Shown here: one piece after another, positions 8,868 through 15,857 of the stretch
Numbering within the stretch: the first letter of the stretch is position 1
Layout of the letters: every line of letters starts with the position of its first letter
Assembly (NCBI GenBank): GCA_028691955.1
Contig: JAQUYH010000004.1
Coordinates: forward strand, 1-54,975
From: Bacilli bacterium
Lineage (GTDB): Bacteria > Bacillota_I > Bacilli_A > RF39 > UBA660
DNA length: 54,975 nt
Direction of reading: 5' to 3'
Translations under genes and position numbers: made by a program
The notes under the pieces: model-generated
Told to the model about the DNA's origin: nothing
Database searches by the model: none
The model's input: the letters and a program-made list of their open reading frames with translations, nothing else

Positions 8868-9167
8868 ATGAGCATAGTACATATAAATGAAAATGAATTT
8901 AATGAAAAAATAAAATCCGATTTAATTTTAGTAGACTTTTATGCCGATTGGTGTGGACCTTGCAAAATGTTAGGTCCGGTTTTAGAACAAATAGATACAG
9001 TTGAAATAGTAAAAGTAAATGTTGATGAAAATCAGAATTTAGCTAGAAATTTAGGAATAATGAGTATTCCTACATTAATGATTTATAATAAGGGAGTTCA
9101 AAAAGCTACTAGATTAGGCTTTGCCCCAAAAGATGAACTATTAAAGTGGATTGAAGAAAATAAATAA
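8868..9167 (+). CDS. trxA: Thioredoxin
   Basis: The 99-residue thioredoxin fold carries the redox motif WCGPC (about residues 28-32) after LVDFYAD and the cis-proline segment MSIPTLMIYNKG. It reduces disulfides in cytoplasmic proteins. It follows the CvpA-like gene with AGGGAGGA as ribosome site. The rpsO promoter starts 6 bp after its stop codon. Confidence 0.95.
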   Translation: MSIVHINENEFNEKIKSDLILVDFYADWCGPCKMLGPVLEQIDTVEIVKVNVDENQNLARNLGIMSIPTLMIYNKGVQKATRLGFAPKDELLKWIEENK

Positions 9168-9172
9168 AACCC

Positions 9173-9201
9173 TTGCAATATAAAATAAAATAGTGTATAC
9201 T
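9173..9201 (+). promoter_or_regulatory. Promoter of rpsO
   Basis: TTGCAA (9173-9178) and TATACT (9196-9201) are separated by 17 bp. A leader of about 80 nt follows before rpsO. Confidence 0.75.
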
Positions 9202-9286
9202 TAACAAGTACTTATTTCTTGGTTTAAAGGGAAATCTCCTTCTTTATACTAGGATATAAGCAAATTATTTTGAAAGGAGAAAACAT
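9202..9286 (+). promoter_or_regulatory. Structured 5' leader of rpsO, possible S15 autoregulatory RNA
   Basis: Between the promoter and the rpsO ATG lies an untranslated leader in which GTTTAAAGGG (about 9223-9232) can pair with CTTCTTTATAC just downstream, then AAAGGAGA as ribosome site. S15 leaders that bind their own protein are known in several bacterial groups. I cannot assign this one to a described class; a covariation search across relatives would be needed. Confidence 0.35.
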
Positions 9287-9556
9287 ATGGCATTAACAAA
9301 AGAAGTTAAAGCAGATATTGTTAAAGAGTTTGCAAAAGACGAAAAAAACACTGGTTCAATCGAAGTTCAAATAGCTTTATTAACAAAGAAAATCAATACT
9401 TTAACAGAACATATGAAAGAACACAAACATGATTTCCATTCTAGAAGAGGTCTTGAAAAAATGGTTGGTAAAAGAAAAAGTTTACTAAAATATTTATTAG
9501 AAAAAGATGTAACTAGATATAGAAATGTAATAAAGAGTTTAGGTTTAAGAAAATAG
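9287..9556 (+). CDS. rpsO: 30S ribosomal protein S15
   Basis: The 89-residue protein matches S15 along its full length, including [43 protein letters not shown] and [16 protein letters not shown]. It binds the central domain of 16S rRNA early in small-subunit assembly. The rpsO-pnp order is conserved in many bacteria and is kept here, with a short hairpin between the two genes. Confidence 0.98.
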   Translation: MALTKEVKADIVKEFAKDEKNTGSIEVQIALLTKKINTLTEHMKEHKHDFHSRRGLEKMVGKRKSLLKYLLEKDVTRYRNVIKSLGLRK

Positions 9557-9558
9557 TA

Positions 9559-9585
9559 GGCACTTCTTTTTAGTGTCTTTTATTT
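9559..9585 (+). terminator. Weak terminator or processing hairpin between rpsO and pnp
   Basis: GGCACT (9559-9564) pairs with AGTGTC (9572-9577) including one G-U pair, followed by TTTTATTTT. The short stem suggests partial read-through into pnp. Confidence 0.55.
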
Positions 9586-9601
9586 TGGAAAGGAATAAAT
9601 T

Positions 9602-11734
9602 ATGAAAAAAATATTTAACTTAGATTTTAGAGGAAAACAATTATCAGTAGAAGTAGGAGAATTAGCTAAACAAGCAGATGGAGCAGTATTAGTAAGATAT
9701 GGAGATACTGTCGTCTTATCAACCGTAGTTGTAAAAAAAGAAGCTAATCTTTTATCAGACTTCTTTCCATTAATGGTTATTTACAATGAAAAATTATATT
9801 CAGTAGGAAAAATTCCAGGTGGATTTATTAAAAGAGAAGGTAGACCAACAGAAGAGGCTACTTTAGCTGCTCGTATGATTGATAGACCAATGAGACCAAT
9901 GTTTAAAGATGGATTCAAAAATGAAGTACAAATTGTTAATACTGTTTTATCAGTAGATACAGATAATTCACCAGAACTATCTGCAATGTTTGGTTCATCT
10001 TTAGCAACATCAATATCTAAAATACCTTTTGATGGCCCAATAGCAGGAGTAAAAGTAGGATGTATTAATGATGAATTTATTATTAATCCAACTCCTAGTG
10101 AATTAGAAAATTCTATTTTAGAATTAACTGTAGCTGGTAGTAAAGAAGCTATCAATATGGTTGAAGCTGGTTCTAAAGAAGTTTCAGAAGAGTTAATGCT
10201 TAAAGCATTAATGTTTGGACATGAAGCTATAAAAGAATTAGTTAAATTTCAAGAAGATATTATGGCAGAAGTAGGCCAAGAAAAAATGGCTTATGAAACT
10301 CTTGATATAACTACTGAATTTAAAGAAGAAATAAGACAAATGTCTGAAGATAAATTTAATAGCGCTATGCGTATTAAAGGTAAATTAGAAAAATATGAAG
10401 CAATTGATGCTGTTAAAGAAGAAGTAATTAATAAATATACTACTGAGTTTGAAAATAAATTAAAAGAAAAAGAATTAGTAGAATTAATAACTAAAGTAAA
10501 AGTTGTATTAGAAGAAATCGAATATGATATTTTTAGAGAAATAGTTGTTAATGAAAAATTAAGAGCTGATGGTAGAGGTATGAAAGAAATTAGACCACTA
10601 TCAACTGATATTGATTTACTTCCAAGAACTCATGGTTCAGCTTTATTTACTAGAGGTGAAACTCAAGCTTTAGCTGTAACTACTCTAGGAGCTTTAGGTG
10701 AACATCAAATATTAGATGGCTTATCTTTAGAAGCAGAAAAAAGATTCATGCTACACTATAACTTCCCAGCTTTCTCAGTAGGAGAAACAGGAAGATATGG
10801 CGCTCCAGGAAGAAGAGAAATTGGTCATGGAGCTTTAGGAGAAAGAGCTTTACTACAAGTAATGCCTTCTGAAGATATATTCCCATATACTGTAAGAGTA
10901 GTATCTGAAATATTAGAAAGTAATGGTTCATCAAGCCAAGCTTCTATATGTGCTGGTTGTATGAGTTTAATGGCGGCTGGTGTTCCTATAAAGGCACCTG
11001 TAGCAGGTATAGCAATGGGTTTAATTACTAAAGGTGATAACTATACTATTTTAACTGATATTCAAGGTATGGAAGATCATTTAGGCGATATGGACTTTAA
11101 AGTAGCAGGAACTAAAAATGGAATATGTGCTTTACAAATGGATATTAAGATAAAAGGAATAACAGAAAATATTTTAAAGGAAGCTTTAGCGCAAGCAAAA
11201 GAGGCTAGACTTGAAATATTAGATGTTATTACTAAGCAAATAGCTGAACCTCGTAAAGAAGTAAGCAAGTATGCTCCAAAAACAATGACATTTATGATTA
11301 ATCCAGCTCGTATTAAAGAAGTTATTGGTAAAGGCGGAGAGATGATTACTAAGATTATTTTAGAAGCATCTAATGTTAATGCTGTAACTGATATTAATGC
11401 AGTTAAGGTTGATTTAGAAGATGATGGTAGAGTAATTATTTATCATTCTGATAGAGATGTTATTGAAAGAACTGCTGAAATGATTAAAAATATTGTAAGA
11501 GAAGCAGAAGTTGGTAAAATTTATACAGGTAAAGTTGTTAAAGTAGAAGACTTTGGATGCTTTGTTGAATTATGGCCAGGATGTGAAGGATTGGTTCATG
11601 TATCTCATTTAGCTAATGAAAGGGTAGAACACCCAAGTGATATGGTTAAAGTGGGAGATGAAATGATTGTTAAATCATTAGGTGTAGATAAAAAAGGAAG
11701 ACTTAATTTATCTAGAAAAGAAGCTTTACAATAA
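9602..11734 (+). CDS. pnp: Polynucleotide phosphorylase
   Basis: The 710-residue enzyme degrades RNA 3' to 5' using phosphate. It has two RNase PH-like cores (about 1-220 and 315-550, the second with ALFTRGETQAL, GRREIGHGALGERAL and FPYTVRVVSEILESNGSSS), an all-helical linker, a KH domain with EVIGKGGEMITKI (about 570-585) and a C-terminal S1 domain (about 635-705, GKVVKVEDFGCFVEL). It is full length and has all expected domains. It follows rpsO with a GGAAAGGA ribosome site and ends in a strong terminator. Confidence 0.98.
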   Translation: MKKIFNLDFRGKQLSVEVGELAKQADGAVLVRYGDTVVLSTVVVKKEANLLSDFFPLMVIYNEKLYSVGKIPGGFIKREGRPTEEATLAARMIDRPMRPMFKDGFKNEVQIVNTVLSVDTDNSPELSAMFGSSLATSISKIPFDGPIAGVKVGCINDEFIINPTPSELENSILELTVAGSKEAINMVEAGSKEVSEELMLKALMFGHEAIKELVKFQEDIMAEVGQEKMAYETLDITTEFKEEIRQMSEDKFNSAMRIKGKLEKYEAIDAVKEEVINKYTTEFENKLKEKELVELITKVKVVLEEIEYDIFREIVVNEKLRADGRGMKEIRPLSTDIDLLPRTHGSALFTRGETQALAVTTLGALGEHQILDGLSLEAEKRFMLHYNFPAFSVGETGRYGAPGRREIGHGALGERALLQVMPSEDIFPYTVRVVSEILESNGSSSQASICAGCMSLMAAGVPIKAPVAGIAMGLITKGDNYTILTDIQGMEDHLGDMDFKVAGTKNGICALQMDIKIKGITENILKEALAQAKEARLEILDVITKQIAEPRKEVSKYAPKTMTFMINPARIKEVIGKGGEMITKIILEASNVNAVTDINAVKVDLEDDGRVIIYHSDRDVIERTAEMIKNIVREAEVGKIYTGKVVKVEDFGCFVELWPGCEGLVHVSHLANERVEHPSDMVKVGDEMIVKSLGVDKKGRLNLSRKEALQ

Positions 11735-11742
11735 GTATTAAG

Positions 11743-11773
11743 AACTATTTAAGTAAAATTAAATAGTTTTTTT
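11743..11773 (+). terminator. Terminator after pnp
   Basis: A 10-bp stem (AACTATTTAA 11743-11752, TTAAATAGTT 11759-11768) is followed by a T tract. It isolates the retroelement locus from upstream transcription. Confidence 0.85.
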
Positions 11774-11792
11774 ATTTTCATTAAACTAACTC

Positions 11793-11821
11793 TTGATTAA
11801 TTAGTAAATATTTATTATAAT
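11793..11821 (+). promoter_or_regulatory. Promoter of the DGR target gene, shared with another pilin-like gene
   Basis: TTGATT (11793-11798) and TATAAT (11816-11821) are 17 bp apart. The flanks TAACTCTTGATTAA and TTATAATTAACTT recur almost exactly at 26983-27011 before another pilin-like gene. Confidence 0.75.
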
Positions 11822-11862
11822 TAACTTAAAGATAAAAGTAGTAGAAATAGAAAGAAGGATAT

Positions 11863-13518
11863 ATGAAAAAAGGATTTACTTTAATTGAACTACTAGCAGT
11901 AATAGTAATATTAGCAATAATAGCAGTTATTTCAACACCAATAATAATAGGAGTTATTGATAATGCAAAGAGGTCATCTTATTTAGATAGTGCCCATGGA
12001 ATACTAGATGCAGCAAATAAGATGATTATGAGTGCTGAATTAAATGGTACTTTAGCTAATAATTATCAAATAGATTTAACTACTAGTACATTAAACTATA
12101 GTGGGAAGAAACCAACTAGTGGAACACTTCTAATAGATAGAATACAGAATGTAAGTTTCACATTAAAGTATGATACATATTGTATAGAAAAGAAGTTTGA
12201 TGAAAGTGTACCAACTATTAAAGATAAAACAGATTGTACAATAGATAGTAGTGAAGTAACATCATCATTACTTTATAAAGAAAGAATATTAAATGGAACA
12301 GATCCAATAATAAGTGGAGATTTAATACCAGTAATAATATCAAGTGATGGAAGTGTAAAGAAGTCAAGCGTAAATGATAATTACTATTCTTATAGTGATA
12401 AAAAGTGGGCTAATGCTGTAATATTATTAGATAAGGGTATTAGTTATGCAGTAGGAGATACTATACCAGAAGCTAATATAGAATCATATTTTGTATGGAT
12501 ACCAAGATATAGATATCAACTATTTAATACAAGTAATACAGCAAGTACTGGTTATTTAAGTAAAGAACAAACAATCAATATCGTGTTTGAAAATAAGAAT
12601 ACTATAGCTTCAACTGGAACTATAGATGGAGCATGGTTAACGCATCCAGCATTCACCTCATTTAATAGTAATGGAATGTGGGTAGGAAAGTATGAAACAG
12701 GTTATAAAGGAGCCACTAGTACAGCAACAGCTCAAGTAGATAGCTCAGATTCGACAAAAGTAATAGTAAAACCAAATACATATAGTTGGAGAAGTATAAC
12801 AGTAAATAATGCTTATTTAGCAAGTTATAATTATAATCGAACATTAGACTCCCATATGATGAAGAATACTGAGTGGGGAGCAGTGGCTTATTTATCATAT
12901 AGTGCATATGGGATAAATGGAAATATTAGAATAAATAATAATTCAAGTTATTTAACAGGGTATGCTAAAACAGAAGAGCCAACATGTGGTTACACAAGTC
13001 CTATGTCAACATGTAATGCTTGGGGAACAGCATCAAATTTAACTCAGCCTTATAATACAGAAACAGGCTATTTAGCTTCAACTACGGGAAACATTAGCGG
13101 AGTTTATGATATGAGCGGTGGTGCTTGGGAGTTTGTAGCTGGTTTATTATTTAATGTCGATACACCATATTATGGAAGCTCTGGAATGTCGTCTTTACCA
13201 GCAAGCAAATACTATGATAAATATACAGTTAGTAATTATTCAGGTAGGCTATTAGGAGATGCGACGGGAGAGATGGGACCATTTGGAACATGGAGTTTTG
13301 CTGGTGTTGCTTATAGCGATGGAGTAACACCAACAAGTGGAAGTAGAACAATAAGTTCTTGGAATCAAGATGATGCATATTTTATTACTTCTGGCTATCC
13401 GTGGTTCGTCCGCGGCGGCAACTACTACTACGGTTCTGGCGCTGGTGTCTTCGTCTTCGGCAGCGGCGCTGGTGGCGTTGTCAGCAGCTTCTCGTTCCGC
13501 CTCGTTCTTGCGCCTTAG
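11863..13518 (+). CDS. Diversity-generating retroelement target: pilin-like surface protein with FGE/C-type-lectin-like domain
   Basis: The 551-residue protein starts with a prepilin-type leader (MKKG|FTLIELLAVIV, Glu at +5). After a linker (about 40-200) comes a formylglycine-generating-enzyme/sulfatase-modifying-factor-like domain, a variant of the C-type lectin fold used by many DGR targets: YFVWIPRYRYQLF at about 210, WVGKYETGYKG at about 270, NTEWGAVAYLSYSAYG at about 330 and GVYDMSGGAWEFVAG at about 412. The last 42 codons (510-551) are the variable repeat and end in FSFRLVLAP, directly before the TAG stop. The final 126 bp are 63% GC, far above the rest of the gene. It has its own promoter and an AAGAAGGA ribosome site. 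It likely displays a diversified ligand-binding face at the surface; the ligand is unknown. Confidence 0.92.
   Translation: MKKGFTLIELLAVIVILAIIAVISTPIIIGVIDNAKRSSYLDSAHGILDAANKMIMSAELNGTLANNYQIDLTTSTLNYSGKKPTSGTLLIDRIQNVSFTLKYDTYCIEKKFDESVPTIKDKTDCTIDSSEVTSSLLYKERILNGTDPIISGDLIPVIISSDGSVKKSSVNDNYYSYSDKKWANAVILLDKGISYAVGDTIPEANIESYFVWIPRYRYQLFNTSNTASTGYLSKEQTINIVFENKNTIASTGTIDGAWLTHPAFTSFNSNGMWVGKYETGYKGATSTATAQVDSSDSTKVIVKPNTYSWRSITVNNAYLASYNYNRTLDSHMMKNTEWGAVAYLSYSAYGINGNIRINNNSSYLTGYAKTEEPTCGYTSPMSTCNAWGTASNLTQPYNTETGYLASTTGNISGVYDMSGGAWEFVAGLLFNVDTPYYGSSGMSSLPASKYYDKYTVSNYSGRLLGDATGEMGPFGTWSFAGVAYSDGVTPTSGSRTISSWNQDDAYFITSGYPWFVRGGNYYYGSGAGVFVFGSGAGGVVSSFSFRLVLAP
13390..13515 (+). repeat. 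DGR variable repeat (VR)
   Basis: This 126-bp segment aligns without gaps to 13731-13856 (offset 341). All 23 mismatches are at positions where the template has A: 15 are G here, 8 are T, none is C. Nine template adenines are unchanged. The invariant tail TCGTTCCGCCTCGTTCTT, followed by one variable base and CGCCT, corresponds to the GC-rich initiation-of-mutagenic-homing region. At the protein level 16 residues differ from the template-encoded sequence, mostly Asn to Tyr, Gly, Val, Ser or Phe. Confidence 0.96.
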
Positions 13519-13534
13519 ATGACTTTAGTCATCT
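13517..13534 (+). other. Hairpin/cruciform immediately after the VR
   Basis: AGATGACT (13517-13524) and AGTCATCT (13527-13534) form a perfect inverted repeat (8 bp with a TT loop, or 7 bp with a 4-nt loop). It starts one base after the VR and includes part of the TAG stop codon. The template copy has no such hairpin downstream. In the Bordetella phage DGR, a hairpin/cruciform just downstream of the VR is needed for target recognition, so the same role is inferred here. Confidence 0.75.
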
Positions 13535-13540
13535 TGCCCT

Positions 13541-13647
13541 TTGCCCTTAAGAATAACAAAATAAGAATAATTACAATAAATGAGAATACAATATGATAAG
13601 GGCAATATCTTGCCGACTTTTGCCTTTGCGATTAGCAAAAGGCGGCA
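13541..13647 (+). other. Two hairpins between VR and template repeat
   Basis: TTGCCCTTA (13541-13549) can pair with TAAGGGCAA (13597-13605). A second hairpin pairs TGCCG-A-CTTTTGC (13611-13623) with GCAAAAG-G-CGGCA (13635-13647), with one A/G mismatch and an 11-nt loop. Neither is followed by a T tract, so they are poor intrinsic terminators. They may stabilise the 3' end of the target mRNA or belong to the retroelement RNA; the sequence does not decide. Confidence 0.5.
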
Positions 13648-13730
13648 GGGTAGATTAAAAAATATGGCATTATATAATATATAGTGTAGGGATTAAATCG
13701 ATTTTGACTTTTCTCTTTTTGCTCTTTAGC

Positions 13731-13856
13731 TCAAGCAATCCGTGGTTCATCCGCGGCGGCAACTACAACAACGGTTCTAACACTGGTGTCTTCAACTTCA
13801 ACAACAACACTGGTGGCGTTAACAGCAACAACTCGTTCCGCCTCGTTCTTACGCCT
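13731..13856 (+). repeat. DGR template repeat (TR)
   Basis: This 126-bp template has 32 adenines, mostly in AAC codons when read in the target frame (encoding N-Y-N-N-G-S-N-T and F-N-F-N-N-N-T). AAC codons cannot mutate to a stop by changes at A, which is typical of DGR templates. It is about 51% GC in an AT-rich genome. The similarity to the VR ends abruptly on both sides. A short reading frame crosses it (13704-13898) but is not a gene. Confidence 0.95.
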
Positions 13857-14020
13857 AGACTACTATATAAAAACAAAAGTTTCATTGAAATATTGTAATT
13901 CAAGGATTACAATTAGGATGCTTATTGTAGAGATTTAATTCCTTTTATACGAAAGTATAAAAAACACATAAATTATTAATATATAGTTAGTAGCAAAATG
14001 GCGAAAGGTATATATTAAGG

Positions 14021-14058
14021 AAAGTAGTACAAAAATATTATGTACTACTTTTTTATTT
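14021..14058 (+). terminator. Terminator between template RNA and accessory genes
   Basis: AAAGTAGTAC (14021-14030) pairs with GTACTACTTT (14042-14051) and is followed by TTTATTTT. It would end the template RNA 38 bp before the accessory operon, or act as an attenuator of read-through into it. Confidence 0.8.
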
Positions 14059-14096
14059 TGATTTTTTTCAAAAAATAAAATGTAAGGAGTTTATTT

Positions 14097-14468
14097 ATGA
14101 GTAAAATATATGATAAATATAAAGAATTAAAAAAGAAAGATAGTAACAAACTATACTTAATAAAATGTGGTAAATTCTATATCTTTGTTGATAAAGACTG
14201 TGACTATATTAATAATTACATTGTTTTAAAGAAAGTATTGTTAACAAAAGATGTCTACAAATGTGGTTTCCCAGTTGAAAAGGTAGAAGATTATTTAAAA
14301 GTGTTTAAAAATCAAGGCATAGATATTGAAGTTGTAGCTAACTTAGATTTAGTAGAAAAAAATAAAACAGACATTAATCAATACATAAAAAATATTGATA
14401 TAGATAATTTAACACCCAAACAAGCTTTAGATATACTATATGAAATAAGGGGTATTGTAAATGAATGA
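14097..14468 (+). CDS. Stand-alone MutS domain I-like protein, DGR accessory (MSL-type)
   Basis: The 123-residue protein resembles only the mismatch-recognition domain I of MutS: YKELKKKDSNKLYLIKCGKFYIF (about 8-30) aligns with the MutS segment leading into GDFYELF, and KCGFPVEKVEDYLKVFKNQG (about 55-74) with the MutS [21 protein letters not shown] region. The Phe of the Phe-X-Glu wedge is kept (F27) but the Glu is replaced by Ile29. The tail IDNLTPKQALDILYEIRGIV resembles the last helix of MutS, although no ATPase or clamp domain exists between them. MutS-like accessory genes have been reported next to some DGRs; a role in cDNA or heteroduplex handling is inferred. AAGGAG ribosome site; overlaps the Avd gene by 8 bp. 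Confidence 0.75.
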   Translation: MSKIYDKYKELKKKDSNKLYLIKCGKFYIFVDKDCDYINNYIVLKKVLLTKDVYKCGFPVEKVEDYLKVFKNQGIDIEVVANLDLVEKNKTDINQYIKNIDIDNLTPKQALDILYEIRGIVNE

Positions 14469-14817
14469 AGTAGAAGAGCTAATAATTTATAAACAATATG
14501 TTGAATTAATATGTTATACAGAATTAGTTACTGACAAATTTCCTAAAAAAGAAAAGCTTGCTTTAGTTTCAACTATAAAATCTAATACTTATGAAGGCTT
14601 AAAAAATATAATAAAAGCTTATAAAAAATATGATAAAATTGATAAATTAAATGCACTAACTAACTTAGATATTGATATGAAAATGTTAAAGGTTATGATT
14701 AGACTATCTTATAAAAATAAATATATTTCAATTAAAAATTATACTGCTTGGAGTAAGAAAATATCTAACATTTGTAATATGCTGGGAGGCTGGATTAAGT
14801 CATGTCAAAAACAATAA
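14461..14817 (+). CDS. avd: DGR accessory variability protein (Avd-like)
   Basis: The 118-residue, helical, basic protein fits the Avd/S23 four-helix-bundle family: KFPKKEKLALVSTIKSNTYEGL in the first half, LKVMIRLSYKNKYISIKNY in the middle and ISNICNMLGGWIKS at the end. The NMLGGWIK tail is characteristic. Avd forms a pentameric barrel that binds the reverse transcriptase and template RNA and is essential for mutagenic homing. The start overlaps the MutS-like gene and the end overlaps the reverse transcriptase gene by 16 bp, so all three are cotranslated. Confidence 0.88.
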   Translation: MNEVEELIIYKQYVELICYTELVTDKFPKKEKLALVSTIKSNTYEGLKNIIKAYKKYDKIDKLNALTNLDIDMKMLKVMIRLSYKNKYISIKNYTAWSKKISNICNMLGGWIKSCQKQ

Positions 14818-15854
14818 GGAATATATTTGATTCAAAATTAACTTTTGAGAATTTAATTAAGGCTCATTACTTAACAAGTAAAAGAAAAAGGTGCAATAAG
14901 TATGTAATGGTATTTGAAATTGATTTAGAAACTAATATAATGAGTTTATATAAGGACCTTAAAAATAAAACCTACAAATTAGGTAGATATAAAGAATTTA
15001 TAGTAACAGAACCTAAAGAAAGACTAATCAAAGCCCTACCTTATAGAGATAGAATAGTTCAGAGTTGGTATATAGAAGAATTTATCAAACCATTTATAGT
15101 AAAAAGATTTGTAAACGATAGTTATGCTTGCATAGAAAATAAAGGTACACATCAGGCGGTAAATAATCTTCAAAAATATATGATAAAAATGAACAGAAAA
15201 TATAGTAATTATTATGTATTAAAATGTGATATTAGAGGATTTTTCTATAATATAGATAAAAAAGTTTTGTTAAATATTTTAAAAAAATACATAAGCGATA
15301 AAAAGCTATTAGATTTTACCTTAATACTATTAGGCGATTTGAGTGAAATAGGCATTCCTATAGGAAACTATACAAGTCAGTTTTTTGCTAATATATATTT
15401 AAATGAATTAGATCATTATATAAAAGATACTTTAAATGTAAAATATTATTTAAGATACATGGATGACTTTATTTTATTAGTTGATACAAAAGAAAAAGCT
15501 AAAGAATTATTGTTAAAAATAAATATGTTTGTAAATACTATCTTACATTTAAAGTTAAATAAAAAAACCTGCTATTATCCTAAGAGTAAAGGCGTTGATT
15601 TTTGTGGATATAAAATATTTGAAACACACAAATTACTTAGAAAAAGGTGTGTTAAAAAAATTAAAAAAGTAATTAAAACAGCTAATAATGATTATATATA
15701 TAAACAGTTAGACACAAAAAAAATAGAGTCTAAATTAAACTCTTTTAAGGCTCATTCTAAACATGCTAATAGTTATAATATAAGAGATACCATATATAAT
15801 GAAATACTCTTTAGAGAAGAGCTTTTTTCTTGTTTAAATAAATTTTTATTATAG
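14802..15854 (+). CDS. DGR reverse transcriptase
   Basis: This 350-residue reverse transcriptase has the core motifs in order: KALPYRDRIVQSWY (78-90), KCDIRGFFYNID with catalytic Asp143, IPIGNYTSQFFANIYL (185-200), RYMDDF with Asp221/Asp222, the lysine-rich KKTCYYPKSKG (254-264), and GVDFCGY (264-270). DGR enzymes are recognised by [I/V/L]GNxxSQ in place of the QGxxxSP of retrons and group II introns, and this one has IGNYTSQ. All catalytic residues are intact, so it should be active. No maturase or endonuclease domain is present. It makes adenine-mutagenised cDNA from the template RNA. The gene is convergent with uvsE, only 3 bp between the coding ends. Confidence 0.96.
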   Translation: MSKTIRNIFDSKLTFENLIKAHYLTSKRKRCNKYVMVFEIDLETNIMSLYKDLKNKTYKLGRYKEFIVTEPKERLIKALPYRDRIVQSWYIEEFIKPFIVKRFVNDSYACIENKGTHQAVNNLQKYMIKMNRKYSNYYVLKCDIRGFFYNIDKKVLLNILKKYISDKKLLDFTLILLGDLSEIGIPIGNYTSQFFANIYLNELDHYIKDTLNVKYYLRYMDDFILLVDTKEKAKELLLKINMFVNTILHLKLNKKTCYYPKSKGVDFCGYKIFETHKLLRKRCVKKIKKVIKTANNDYIYKQLDTKKIESKLNSFKAHSKHANSYNIRDTIYNEILFREELFSCLNKFLL

Positions 15855-15857
15855 TTT

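Larger units (their letters stand above)
13681..14058 (+). ncRNA. Putative DGR template RNA
   Basis: This noncoding segment holds the template repeat and a structured 3' spacer: a hairpin ATTGTAAT/ATTACAAT (13891-13898 and 13905-13912), a perfect 8-bp hairpin TTTTATAC-GAAA-GTATAAAA (13943-13962) with a GNRA tetraloop, and an intrinsic terminator at 14021-14058. A TATAAT at 13673-13678 could be its -10 box, but the -35 region is weak. In characterised DGRs the RNA from the template plus downstream spacer is the cDNA template and primer, which fits this arrangement. Exact ends are estimates. Confidence 0.55.

Noticed and set aside
13704-13898. Reading frame of 64 codons with similarity to the end of the DGR target
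   Set aside because: It is the template repeat read in frame; no ribosome site, and all differences from the VR are at adenines.
14802-15854. Retron or group II intron origin for the reverse transcriptase
   Set aside because: No maturase domain or intron RNA; the IGNYTSQ motif, VR/TR pair and Avd gene define a DGR.
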